Origin: Flavobacteriaceae bacterium
Lineage (GTDB): Bacteria; Bacteroidota; Bacteroidia; Flavobacteriales; Flavobacteriaceae
Length of the DNA stretch: 43,733 nucleotides
Reading direction: 5' to 3'
NCBI GenBank assembly: GCA_029252265.1
Contig: JAQXBT010000035.1
Coordinates: 1-43,733 of the forward strand
This document shows positions 1 through 8,320 of the stretch, piece after piece. How positions within the stretch are numbered: the stretch's first letter is position 1; the number at the start of each line of letters is the position of its first letter. The notes below the pieces were generated by a model. That model was not told the DNA's origin. It worked only from the letters and a program-made list of their open reading frames with translations, and did no database searches. Position numbers and translations under genes: made by a program.

Positions 1-1052
1 CGCGCTATATTATTAGATGTTTCTACAAGGCCTTCAATCTCAGGGCTCATTCTGTAAACACCATTCCATGCAGCATATAGTGCGCGCGTAAGCCCCTGCT
101 GAATACCTAAATCCATAATTAGCTTTGGAGTATCGGTTTTGGTTAAACTAATAAATAAACCTGGCTCAATTATTTTAAATTCTAATTTTATGGATTTAAT
201 CAACTCTCCCAAATCGTGTAAAAACTCAGATTCATGAACACTATCAATCGCAACAAAGGCACGACTCTCCCTAGGAATCGCATTTCTAAGGCTTCCCCCC
301 TCAAAATCAGCTATTCGTAATCCATAGTTTTCAGAACCATCAAAAAGTATTCGGTTCATAATCTTGTTTGCATTACCAAACCCTTTATGAATATCCATTC
401 CTGAATGTCCTCCTTGAAGCCCACTAACTTCAATGGAATATCCCATTTTAATTTCTGGTGTTTCTTCTTCGTTGTAAGTACCCACGGCCGTCACATCAAT
501 ACCTCCGGCACAACCAACGCCAATTTCATCATCATCTTCAGTATCTAGGTTTAACAGAATCGCTCCTTTTAACAATCCCCCTTTTAGTCCCATAGCTCCG
601 GTCATTCCCGTTTCTTCATCGATTGTAAACAAGGCTTCAATGGCAGGATGTGGAATATCGGTACTTTCTAAGATCGCCATAATAGTTGCAACACCTAAAC
701 CGTTATCCGCGCCTAAAGTAGTACCATTTGCTTTGACCCAATCCCCTTCGACAATCATCTCTATTCCTTGAGTTAAAAAATCAAAATTAGTATCACTATT
801 TTTTTGATGCACCATATCTAAATGCGACTGCATCACAATGGCTTTTCGATCTTCCATGCCCGCAGTGGCTGGTTTTTTGATGATGACATTCCCTACCTCA
901 TCTTCAAAAGTTTCAAAATTGAGTGCAGCTCCAAAATCTTTCATAAATGCAATCACACGCTCCTCCTTTTTAGAAGGACGGGGGACGGCATTTAAATCTG
1001 CAAATTTATTCCAAACAGTTTTTGGTTCTAACTGACGTATATCTTGACTCAT
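1..1052 (-). CDS. pepD: Aminoacyl-histidine dipeptidase (PepD, peptidase family M20C), 3' end beyond window
   Basis: Cytosolic zinc dipeptidase of the M20C family, which cleaves Xaa-His and other dipeptides. I translated the minus strand from ATG at 1052; about 350 residues are visible of the roughly 485 usual for the family, so the C-terminal part lies outside the window. Visible metal-site motifs are SHLDMVH (H77, D79), LGADNGLG (D116) and DEETG (E146/E147), all in the usual order and spacing. A -7 box TACCTTTG on the minus strand (1082 to 1075) lies 22 nt before the start, and the gene diverges from the DUF3810 gene. Family assignment is firm; substrate range is inferred from the family. 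Confidence 0.93.
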   Translation of the reverse strand, partial: MSQDIRQLEPKTVWNKFADLNAVPRPSKKEERVIAFMKDFGAALNFETFEDEVGNVIIKKPATAGMEDRKAIVMQSHLDMVHQKNSDTNFDFLTQGIEMIVEGDWVKANGTTLGADNGLGVATIMAILESTDIPHPAIEALFTIDEETGMTGAMGLKGGLLKGAILLNLDTEDDDEIGVGCAGGIDVTAVGTYNEEETPEIKMGYSIEVSGLQGGHSGMDIHKGFGNANKIMNRILFDGSENYGLRIADFEGGSLRNAIPRESRAFVAIDSVHESEFLHDLGELIKSIKLEFKIIEPGLFISLTKTDTPKLIMDLGIQQGLTRALYAAWNGVYRMSPEIEGLVETSNNIA

Positions 1053-1074
1053 AATTGATTTATTTTTAGTTCCA

Positions 1075-1082
1075 CAAAGGTA
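1075..1082 (-). promoter_or_regulatory. Putative -7 promoter box for pepD
   Basis: On the minus strand the sequence is TACCTTTG, an exact match to the Bacteroidota -7 consensus TAnnTTTG. It lies 22 nt upstream of the pepD ATG. I see no convincing TTG at -33. Confidence 0.55.
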
Positions 1083-1115
1083 AGGATTCCTTCCCGATCC
1101 TATAATTAAAATTAT

Positions 1116-1123
1116 TACTTTTG
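1116..1123 (+). promoter_or_regulatory. Putative -7 promoter box for the DUF3810 gene
   Basis: TACTTTTG matches TAnnTTTG and ends only 4 nt before the ATG at 1128, so transcription would begin at or next to the start codon (a leaderless mRNA). The -33 element is weak. Confidence 0.5.
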
Positions 1124-1127
1124 AGTG

Positions 1128-2186
1128 ATGTCTAAAAAACTGAAAATTATTCTTGCTTTGAGCTTAGTACCTCAATACTTTTTTATAAAAGTAGTCAAAC
1201 AGCAACCTGAATTTATGGAGACCTATTATAGCTCAGGGCTTTTTCCCATAATCTCAAAACTATTAAACACCACTTTTAGATGGGTTCCCTTTTCTGTGGG
1301 GGATGTGTTGTATGCCATTTTGATTGTTTATATCATACGCTGGGTAGTTCTCATCCGAAAGCGACTTAGAACACAGCCAAAAGTTTGGGGATTGAATATT
1401 TTAGCCTTTGTGTCCGTTCTCTATTTTATGTTTCATTTGTGTTGGGGATTCAATTATTATCGAGTGCCCTTACATACGACTCTCAACTTAAATCCAGATT
1501 ATACTACGGCTCAATTAAAAATAGTGACCCATCAACTGGTCATAAAAACGAATGCTTTGCATCTTGCGATTACTCAAGACTCTCTGTTAAAAACAACAAC
1601 TCCTTACTCTTTTTCTAAACTGACTGAAATCAGTCACGCAGGCTATTCTGAATTAGAAAAAGTGTATCCGAATTTTAAACACGACGGTAAAAACATTAAA
1701 AAGTCATTATTTAGCACGCCTTTAACTTATATGGGGTTTAGTGGCTACGTGAATCCAATAACACTAGAAGCTCAAGTTAATGCGGTGATGCCTCCCAATG
1801 CGATGCCGACAACCATTGCGCACGAACAGGCGCACCAGTTGGGTTATGCGGCGGAAAATGAAGCTAATTTTATTGGTTTTTTGGCGTGTATCCATAATAA
1901 AAACATCTATTTCAACTATGCAGGTTATAAATTTGCATTGCGCTATTGTTTACGAGAATTACATTTAAGAGATCCCGATACCTACGACTCAGTTTTATGC
2001 ACCATCAACCCTGGTGTTTTAGAAGACTACCGAGAAGCATTTGAGTTCTGGGATTCTTACTACAATCCGTTGGAACCTGTTTTTAAAGGGTTTTATAGTT
2101 ATTTTTTAAAGGCAAACAACCAGGACAAAGGCATTGAGAGCTATAGTTATGTGGTGGCCCTTTTGGTGGATTATTTGCAGGGTTAA
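1128..2186 (+). CDS. DUF3810 family membrane protein, putative zinc metallopeptidase
   Basis: Protein of 352 residues. The N-terminal part has hydrophobic segments around residues 5-25, 35-55 and 60-90, followed by a soluble domain carrying the zinc-protease signature TTIAHEQAHQLG (HExxH) and a downstream ENEANFIG segment in which a Glu can act as the third ligand. This matches the DUF3810 family of Bacteroidota; its substrates are unknown to me. An upstream GTG at 1125 is in frame, but I prefer ATG at 1128 because the -7 box lies directly in front. It is transcribed divergently from pepD. Membrane-bound peptidase activity is inferred from the motif only. Confidence 0.85.
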   Translation: MSKKLKIILALSLVPQYFFIKVVKQQPEFMETYYSSGLFPIISKLLNTTFRWVPFSVGDVLYAILIVYIIRWVVLIRKRLRTQPKVWGLNILAFVSVLYFMFHLCWGFNYYRVPLHTTLNLNPDYTTAQLKIVTHQLVIKTNALHLAITQDSLLKTTTPYSFSKLTEISHAGYSELEKVYPNFKHDGKNIKKSLFSTPLTYMGFSGYVNPITLEAQVNAVMPPNAMPTTIAHEQAHQLGYAAENEANFIGFLACIHNKNIYFNYAGYKFALRYCLRELHLRDPDTYDSVLCTINPGVLEDYREAFEFWDSYYNPLEPVFKGFYSYFLKANNQDKGIESYSYVVALLVDYLQG

Positions 2187-2480
2187 CAGTTGTAAAAGAA
2201 TAAGCTCATCAAGTGTCATTGTTGATATTATAGTCAAAACCAAAACTTATAAATTAAGTATATTTTTGGATGCTCGTGACTTATATATATATTTAAATCG
2301 GATTAAGACCCCAAGTCTAAATCTTCATAAGCAGCTTGACCTAATTTTAAGATATTATTTTACTGTAAGTCGTCTATTGGAAACATTCCGATATGCGCCC
2401 TTTTGAGCCGTTTTCAGGATTTAAACTATTGAATAATAGCATTTAAAACGACATGAAATAAATTAATAATTGAGTTGCCA
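2187..2480. other. Intergenic region without a recognisable gene
   Basis: This 294-base AT-rich stretch separates the DUF3810 gene from the PPOX gene. The only open frame through it overlaps the end of the DUF3810 gene in another frame and has no family features. I see no tRNA, terminator with a U-tract or clear TAnnTTTG box. Confidence 0.5.
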
Positions 2481-3146
2481 ATGGAGTTTAACAAATCAGA
2501 ATTAAATAAAGTAATTCGCGGAGCAAAAAAAGCAAGCTATAAAAAAGATGAGATTTACTCAATTTTAGATTCAACAGAAATTTGCAACATCGCTTTCAAC
2601 TTAAATGGTAAAGCCTGCGTACAACCAATTAACTATGGCAGAAATGGTGATTCATTGTACATCCATGGTTCAATAAAAAACAGAATGACAAATGCCCTAA
2701 TTGAGTCTGGAGAAGTCTCATTAAGTGTCATGATTTTAGATTCAATGAAACTTACTCGATCTGCATTTCACCATTCTGTTAATTATCGTTCTGTTGTTAT
2801 CTTTGGAACAGTGAGAGAATTAACTTCAGATACAGAAAAACTTATAGGCTTAAAAAGTATCATCAATCACTTTGTCTCAAATAGATGGGAATTCTGTAGA
2901 AAACCAAATCAAAAAGAGTTGAATGCAACAAAAGTCATTGAGATTAAAATTGAATCGGCTTCAGCAAAAATTGCAAACACCCCTTTTAAAGATAATAAAT
3001 CGGACTATAATTTAGATTTTTGGGCAGGAGAAATTCCTGTTAAAACCATCTATGAATATCCGATTCCTGACAAAGAATTGAACCAAAAAATCGAAATCCC
3101 TTCGCATGTTATAGATTTTTATAATAAGAAAAAAGATGGAATCTAA
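2481..3146 (+). CDS. Pyridoxamine 5'-phosphate oxidase-like flavin-binding protein
   Basis: Protein of 221 residues resembling the FMN-binding split-barrel family (PPOX/Pyridox_ox_2). The N-terminal half has the family pattern: a short helix region, a strand with CNIAFNLNGKACVQPINYG, then LYIHGSIKNRM, where the IHGS/KNRM region corresponds to the flavin-phosphate contact site, and a strand series including SVVIFGTVRELT. An in-frame TTG at 2475 exists, but ATG at 2481 is preferred. Function could be FMN- or F420-dependent reduction or haem-related; the sequence does not decide. The gene stands alone between unrelated neighbours. Confidence 0.8.
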   Translation: MEFNKSELNKVIRGAKKASYKKDEIYSILDSTEICNIAFNLNGKACVQPINYGRNGDSLYIHGSIKNRMTNALIESGEVSLSVMILDSMKLTRSAFHHSVNYRSVVIFGTVRELTSDTEKLIGLKSIINHFVSNRWEFCRKPNQKELNATKVIEIKIESASAKIANTPFKDNKSDYNLDFWAGEIPVKTIYEYPIPDKELNQKIEIPSHVIDFYNKKKDGI

Positions 3147-3258
3147 TATTTTTAAAATACCTACCCGCTGGGATTCTCATGGGTTGGCAATACTAAAAAT
3201 ACGCAAATATTTTTCTGTCATACGTTAGTATGTATTTCGAAATAAAACTCTAAAAAAT

Positions 3259-3777
3259 ATGGAAAAAAAACTTGAAATAAATAAAATTGAATCGAAAGTA
3301 TTTGAATTATTATCTGCGCAGAAATTTATACTGTTATGTGTGTTTAGCTTTGGATTATACGAATTATGGTGGATTTATAAATCATGGAGTTTTTTTAGAG
3401 ATAAAGATCAACTTGATATTATGCCAGCCGCAAGAGCAATTTTTTCATTTTTTTTTTTAAATAGTCTATTTATACGTGTACAAGATTTTTCAAAATCTAA
3501 AGGGTACACCAAAACCTTTTCATCCACCGGATATTTTATTGGGTTCATTGGGCTTAATATTGCTGGTAATTTCCCTGACCCATATTGGATAATTTCACTT
3601 ATGTCTATGTTTTTATTAATTCCTGCATTAGAATCTTTAAATTATGGAATCAAAAATAGTGGAAACTATAACGTAATTGAAAACGGGAAATACAATAATC
3701 GTCAAATAGGTTTGATAATTGTTGGTTCTATATTTTGGATGTTCACTGTTATAGAGATATTTCTTCAAAATGAATAA
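3259..3777 (+). CDS. Hypothetical integral membrane protein
   Basis: Protein of 172 residues with about four hydrophobic segments: roughly residues 22-41 (including FGLYELWWIYKSW), 59-75, 92-125 and 149-168. The aromatic GLYELWWIYK stretch followed by a charged loop resembles a small family of uncharacterised bacterial membrane proteins, but I cannot name it. There is no signal-peptide cleavage site and there are no catalytic motifs. The start ATG at 3259 is preceded by an A-rich sequence without a Shine-Dalgarno. A run of 11 T residues (3448-3458) lies inside the gene and encodes consecutive Phe. Function unknown. Confidence 0.75.
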   Translation: MEKKLEINKIESKVFELLSAQKFILLCVFSFGLYELWWIYKSWSFFRDKDQLDIMPAARAIFSFFFLNSLFIRVQDFSKSKGYTKTFSSTGYFIGFIGLNIAGNFPDPYWIISLMSMFLLIPALESLNYGIKNSGNYNVIENGKYNNRQIGLIIVGSIFWMFTVIEIFLQNE

Positions 3778-3946
3778 AGGCCTTATCTTCTTCTCAAAAA
3801 CCCATTACATGAGACTTATTGTCCATTAACACCCAACACACACGTAGCTTCTCCTCTTTTTTCTTCATTAAAAACACTTAAATGATTTTATTTTTTTTTC
3901 TGTAAAACATTATAAGTACATTGAAATACTAAATAAATCAAGCATT

Positions 3947-6922
3947 ATGATAAAAAGACTGTTTCTCATTTGTAGTTTTTTTGGAGCGCTCACACTCTAT
4001 GCGCAAGATTATTTTCCAAAAAATGACGGCGTCAAATCTAAAAACACCAATTATACCGCCTTAACGGGGGCAAAGATTTTCATCACCCCTTCGAGAAGTA
4101 TTGAAAATGGAATCCTATTAATAAAAGATGGACACGTTATTAATGTTGGAGTCAATATCAAACTTCCTAAAAATACGGTCATAATAAATGTTGAGGGCCA
4201 CTCCATCTACCCTTCATTTATTGATCTTTATGCTAATTTTGGCGTTACAAAACCAAAACGTCAAAGCAGTACGAGTCGTTCGCCACAATACACTGCCAGT
4301 CGTGAAGGTTTTTATTGGAACGACCACATTCGACCCGAACAAAATGCGATTGATCATTTTAAGTATGACCATAAAGCGGCAAAACCATTAATTGAAGCCG
4401 GTTTTGGGGTGGTCAATACACACTTAAAAGATGGCATCGTTCGTGGAACTGGTGCTTTAGTAGCTTTAGACTCCATAGGCAGTGACTCTCAACGCATCTT
4501 ATCGGATCAATCGGGACAGTATACTTCTTTTTCAAAAAGCGTACGTTCACGACAATCTTACCCGTCCTCTATTATGGGTACGATGGCCTTATTAAGACAG
4601 CTTAATCACGATGCAGATTGGTATGCTAATGGGAATATTCCAACAAAAGACCGTTCTATTGAAGCTTTTAATCGAAATAGAAATCAAGTTCAAATATTTG
4701 AAGCAGGTAGTAGAGCCAATGCCTTACGAGCCGACGCTGTTGGAGATGCTTTTGGAGTCCAGTATGTGATTATAGGTGGCGGCGATGAGTATGAACGCAT
4801 CGATGATATCAAAAACACTCAAGCAACCTTTATTTTGCCTTTAAATTTTCCAAAAGCCTATGATGTTGAAAACACATTTCTAACAAATTCTTTGGAGTTA
4901 GAAGCCATGAAAGAATGGAATCAACGTCCAGGAAATCCCATGATTTTAGATAAAAATGGGGTGTCTTTTGCATTTACAACAAAGGGATTAAAATCGATGA
5001 AAGATTTTAAATTGAATCTTCAAAAAGCAATTGAATATGGTTTAGACAAAATCACAGCCTTAGAAGCTTTGACCACACAACCGGCTCAAATATTGAGAAA
5101 TAAAAAACTAGGGAATTTAAACGTTGGGAGTTATGCTAATTTCCTGGTGACTTCTGGTGAAATTTTTGATGCTAAAACTACCCTCTATGAAAATTGGGTC
5201 AATGGCTCAAGAACTATATTTGAAGATATATCGAAAAAAGACATTCGAGGAGATTACAATTTGACGATAAATAATGAGACTTATAAACTTAAAATCAACG
5301 GGACGTTAAGTGAACATAAAACAGAAATAATATTTGATTCATTAAAGTTAAAAAGCAGTTTGGACTATAAAAATGATTGGGTTCATTTAACATTTTCCAC
5401 GAAAGACACAACACAACAAGACTTTATCCGCGTGAATGCAAAAATTGTTTCGAATGTTGAAAACATCACTGGAACTGCCATTCTAGTAGATGGGTCAACT
5501 CCTACTGTTAAAATGAAGCGTCTAAAAATTTCTAAAAAAGACACAGCATCAAATAAAGAAACGATTTTAAAAATTCCTAAAATAGTCTCGGTTAGTTATC
5601 CGAACGGAGCGTATGGATTCAAAGAACTTCCAAAATCAGAAATGCTCTTATTTAAAAATGCAACGGTATGGACCAATGAGAACGAAGGAATTCTTAAAAA
5701 CACGGATGTCCTTGTTAAAAATGGACGTATTGCAAAAATTGGAATCGACCTTAAAAACTCAAAAGCGACGGTAATCGATGCCACAGGAAAACATTTAACG
5801 GCGGGGATTGTCGATGAGCATTCGCATATTGCGGCGGCCAGTATCAACGAAGCAGGACAAAATTCGTCTGCTGAAGTGAGTATTGAAGATGTTATTGATG
5901 CCGATGATGTTGATATTTACCGAAACCTTGCTGGGGGTGTCACCTCAATTCAGATCCTGCATGGTTCTGCAAATCCGATCGGAGGACGTTCGGCGATCAT
6001 AAAACTTAAATGGGGAAATTCTGCGAAAAATTTAATCTATTCAAACGCTCCAAAATTTATAAAATTCGCATTGGGCGAAAATGTCAAACAGTCCAATTGG
6101 GGAAGTTACAGTCGGTTTCCACAAACACGAATGGGTGTTGAACAACTCTATATTGATTATTTTACAAGAGCAAAAACGTATGATGCTCTAAAGAAAAGTG
6201 GAAAACTTTACCGTAAAGACACTGAAATGGAAGTTCTTTCAGAAATTTTAAACAAAAAGCGTTTTATAAGTTGCCACTCCTATATTCAAAGTGAAATTAA
6301 CATGCTAATGAAAGTGGCTGAGAAATTTGATTTTAAAATCAACACCTTCACCCACATATTGGAAGGCTATAAAGTGGCCGATAAGATGAAAGCGCACGGA
6401 GTGGGTGCTTCGACTTTTAGCGATTGGTGGGCGTATAAATACGAAGTGAATGATGCCATCCCGTATAACGCCTCAATTTTAAATACAATGGGGATTGTAA
6501 CGGCGATTAATAGTGATGATGCTGAAATGTCTCGACGTCTCAACCAAGAAGCAGCCAAAGCCATCAAATACGGAGATACCTCAGAAGAAGATGCTTGGAA
6601 AATGGTGACGCTAAACCCCGCTAAACTTCTCCATATAGACGATCGAGTTGGGAGTATCAAAATCGGTAAAGATGCCGATTTGGTGCTTTGGAGCGATCAT
6701 CCACTATCAATGTATGCAAAAGCTGAAAAAACAATAATTGAAGGCGTTACATATTTTGATATCGCGCGCGATTCTAAACTGAGACAAATGATTCAACAAG
6801 AACGAAACGAACTCATTCTTATGATGTTAAACGAAAAAAATAAAGGCCAAAAAACGCAGCCAATTAAGAAAAAGGACAAACAACTTTTGCATTGTGACTC
6901 CATCGATTTTAATCAACAATAA
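3947..6922 (+). CDS. Exported amidohydrolase-family protein with two amidohydrolase modules, only the second with an intact HxH motif
   Basis: Protein of 991 residues with a signal peptide (first about 20 residues, ending LYAQ). Two metallo-dependent amidohydrolase modules follow, roughly residues 35-430 and 570-960, joined by a beta-rich linker. In the first, the metal motif DxHxH is replaced by D93-L-Y95-A-N97. In the second it is intact as D-E-H625-S-H627, with a later NSDDAEMS segment (D857/D858) and the family's closing pattern GKDADLVLWS. Only the C-terminal module is therefore likely to bind metal. It forms an operon with the next amidohydrolase gene (11-nt gap). Substrate unknown; imidazolonepropionase- or prolidase-like enzymes are the nearest relatives. 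Confidence 0.88.
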   Translation: MIKRLFLICSFFGALTLYAQDYFPKNDGVKSKNTNYTALTGAKIFITPSRSIENGILLIKDGHVINVGVNIKLPKNTVIINVEGHSIYPSFIDLYANFGVTKPKRQSSTSRSPQYTASREGFYWNDHIRPEQNAIDHFKYDHKAAKPLIEAGFGVVNTHLKDGIVRGTGALVALDSIGSDSQRILSDQSGQYTSFSKSVRSRQSYPSSIMGTMALLRQLNHDADWYANGNIPTKDRSIEAFNRNRNQVQIFEAGSRANALRADAVGDAFGVQYVIIGGGDEYERIDDIKNTQATFILPLNFPKAYDVENTFLTNSLELEAMKEWNQRPGNPMILDKNGVSFAFTTKGLKSMKDFKLNLQKAIEYGLDKITALEALTTQPAQILRNKKLGNLNVGSYANFLVTSGEIFDAKTTLYENWVNGSRTIFEDISKKDIRGDYNLTINNETYKLKINGTLSEHKTEIIFDSLKLKSSLDYKNDWVHLTFSTKDTTQQDFIRVNAKIVSNVENITGTAILVDGSTPTVKMKRLKISKKDTASNKETILKIPKIVSVSYPNGAYGFKELPKSEMLLFKNATVWTNENEGILKNTDVLVKNGRIAKIGIDLKNSKATVIDATGKHLTAGIVDEHSHIAAASINEAGQNSSAEVSIEDVIDADDVDIYRNLAGGVTSIQILHGSANPIGGRSAIIKLKWGNSAKNLIYSNAPKFIKFALGENVKQSNWGSYSRFPQTRMGVEQLYIDYFTRAKTYDALKKSGKLYRKDTEMEVLSEILNKKRFISCHSYIQSEINMLMKVAEKFDFKINTFTHILEGYKVADKMKAHGVGASTFSDWWAYKYEVNDAIPYNASILNTMGIVTAINSDDAEMSRRLNQEAAKAIKYGDTSEEDAWKMVTLNPAKLLHIDDRVGSIKIGKDADLVLWSDHPLSMYAKAEKTIIEGVTYFDIARDSKLRQMIQQERNELILMMLNEKNKGQKTQPIKKKDKQLLHCDSIDFNQQ

Positions 6923-6933
6923 ATACAGAACAG

Positions 6934-8232
6934 ATGAAACATATCAAACTAATTACTCTCTCTATTGTTTGTGTATTTATAGGACATGCACAACAAACAC
7001 CTGCCGATAAACAATCCAATCCCATCGCAATTTTGGGCGGAACTGCACACCTAGGAAATGGAACCGTCATTCAAAACAGTTTTATCGCTTTTGAGAATGG
7101 AATCTTACAAACTATTTCTGAACTCACAGGAACAGAAGACACCTCAAAAATGGAGGTGATCGATGCGCAAGGGCAACACATCTACCCTGGGTTTATTGTT
7201 CCAAACTCCACTCTAGGATTGATTGAAATTGATGCTGTGAGAGCCTCTGATGACGATTCAGAAATAGGGACTTGGAATCCTCATATTAGAAGTTTAATTG
7301 CCTATAACGCCGAATCAAAAGTGGTGGAAAGTATGCGTCCAAATGGCGTCCTTCTTGCGCAAATCACACCGAGAGGCGGACGTATTTCAGGAACTTCATC
7401 AATTGTGCAATTAGATGCTTGGAATTGGGAAGATGCGGTTCTTAAAACCGATGATGGCATTCATTTAAATTGGCCCAGTACATTTAGTCGAGCGCGGGCT
7501 TGGTCAGGTGGGGCACTGAACTTAAAAATCAATCCAAAATACAACGGTCAAACCGCTGAAATTGATACCTATTTTAACAATGCTAAAGCCAATTCAAACA
7601 GTACTGAAGCGGAATTAAATCTGCCTTTTAGTGCCATGAAAGGACTTTTTGATCAATCCAAAACGCTGTTCATACATGTGAATGATGAAAAAGGAATTGT
7701 AGATGCGGTAGAATTTTCTAAATCACAAGCCCTCGCTAAAACCGTTATTGTTGGAGGGTATGAAGCGTATAAGCTTGCTACCTATTTAAAAGAAAATAAT
7801 ATTTCGGTTTTACTGCATCGAGTGCACTCTCGTCCTAACAGTGATGACCACGACTATGATTTACCGTACAAAATGGCACATCTTTTAGTCAATGAAGGCG
7901 TCACCGTCGCTTTAGAAACCAGTGGCGATATGGAACGTATGAACTCCAGAAACCTTCCCTTTTATGCTGGAACAACTGTTGCTCATGGCTTAACGAAGGC
8001 GCAAGCGCTCCAATTAATAACATTGAATACGGCTAAAATTCTTGGGATTGACCCTCTATATGGCTCTTTAGAAGTTGGCAAAAGTGCGACTCTATTTATT
8101 AGCAGCGGAGATGCCTTAGACATTCGAACCAATAAGCTGACAAATGCATTTATTGACGGACGTAATATTAGCCTTGAAAGTCACCAAACAAAACTGTGGA
8201 AACGCTATTCTAAAAAATATGAGGGTCACTAA
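6934..8232 (+). CDS. Exported amidohydrolase-family protein lacking the HxH metal motif
   Basis: Protein of 432 residues with a signal peptide (about residues 1-19, ending GHAQ). The amidohydrolase fold is recognisable from the N-terminal strand domain, the IYPGFI segment and the closing GSLEVGKSATLFISSGD. The metal motif normally following PGFI is VPNST (V89 to T93) instead of DxHxH, so a binuclear centre is unlikely. It resembles the N-terminal module of the preceding protein, which is also degenerate. The two genes are 11 nt apart and a terminator follows, so they form a two-gene operon. It may be a non-catalytic partner of the larger protein (inference). Confidence 0.85.
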   Translation: MKHIKLITLSIVCVFIGHAQQTPADKQSNPIAILGGTAHLGNGTVIQNSFIAFENGILQTISELTGTEDTSKMEVIDAQGQHIYPGFIVPNSTLGLIEIDAVRASDDDSEIGTWNPHIRSLIAYNAESKVVESMRPNGVLLAQITPRGGRISGTSSIVQLDAWNWEDAVLKTDDGIHLNWPSTFSRARAWSGGALNLKINPKYNGQTAEIDTYFNNAKANSNSTEAELNLPFSAMKGLFDQSKTLFIHVNDEKGIVDAVEFSKSQALAKTVIVGGYEAYKLATYLKENNISVLLHRVHSRPNSDDHDYDLPYKMAHLLVNEGVTVALETSGDMERMNSRNLPFYAGTTVAHGLTKAQALQLITLNTAKILGIDPLYGSLEVGKSATLFISSGDALDIRTNKLTNAFIDGRNISLESHQTKLWKRYSKKYEGH

Positions 8233-8254
8233 AATTTCTTCTGTGTTATAATTC

Positions 8255-8286
8255 AAAAGTTCAAGTTTCGGCTTGAATTTTTTTTT
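8255..8286 (+). terminator. Rho-independent terminator after the amidohydrolase operon
   Basis: The stem TTCAAGT / GCTTGAA encloses a TTCG loop and is extended by A-T pairs, followed by a run of nine T. Its U-tract overlaps the -33 element of the next gene's promoter. Confidence 0.85.
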
Positions 8287-8316
8287 GCTGTAGCATAAAA
8301 TTAAAGCTTATTTTTG
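8284..8316 (+). promoter_or_regulatory. Putative promoter of the SpoU methyltransferase gene
   Basis: TTTG (8284-8287), a 21-nt spacer and TATTTTTG (8309-8316) form a full match to the flavobacterial promoter pattern. The -7 box ends 4 nt before the ATG at 8321, so the transcript is predicted to be leaderless or nearly so. Confidence 0.7.
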
Positions 8317-8320
8317 TGGC

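Noticed and set aside
2134-2406. 90-codon ORF after the DUF3810 gene
   Set aside because: It begins inside the DUF3810 gene in another frame and has low-complexity composition typical of a chance frame.
3160-3185. GC-richer patch with ACCC/GGGT arms after the PPOX gene as a terminator
   Set aside because: The stem is only 4 bp with a 14-nt loop and no T run follows.
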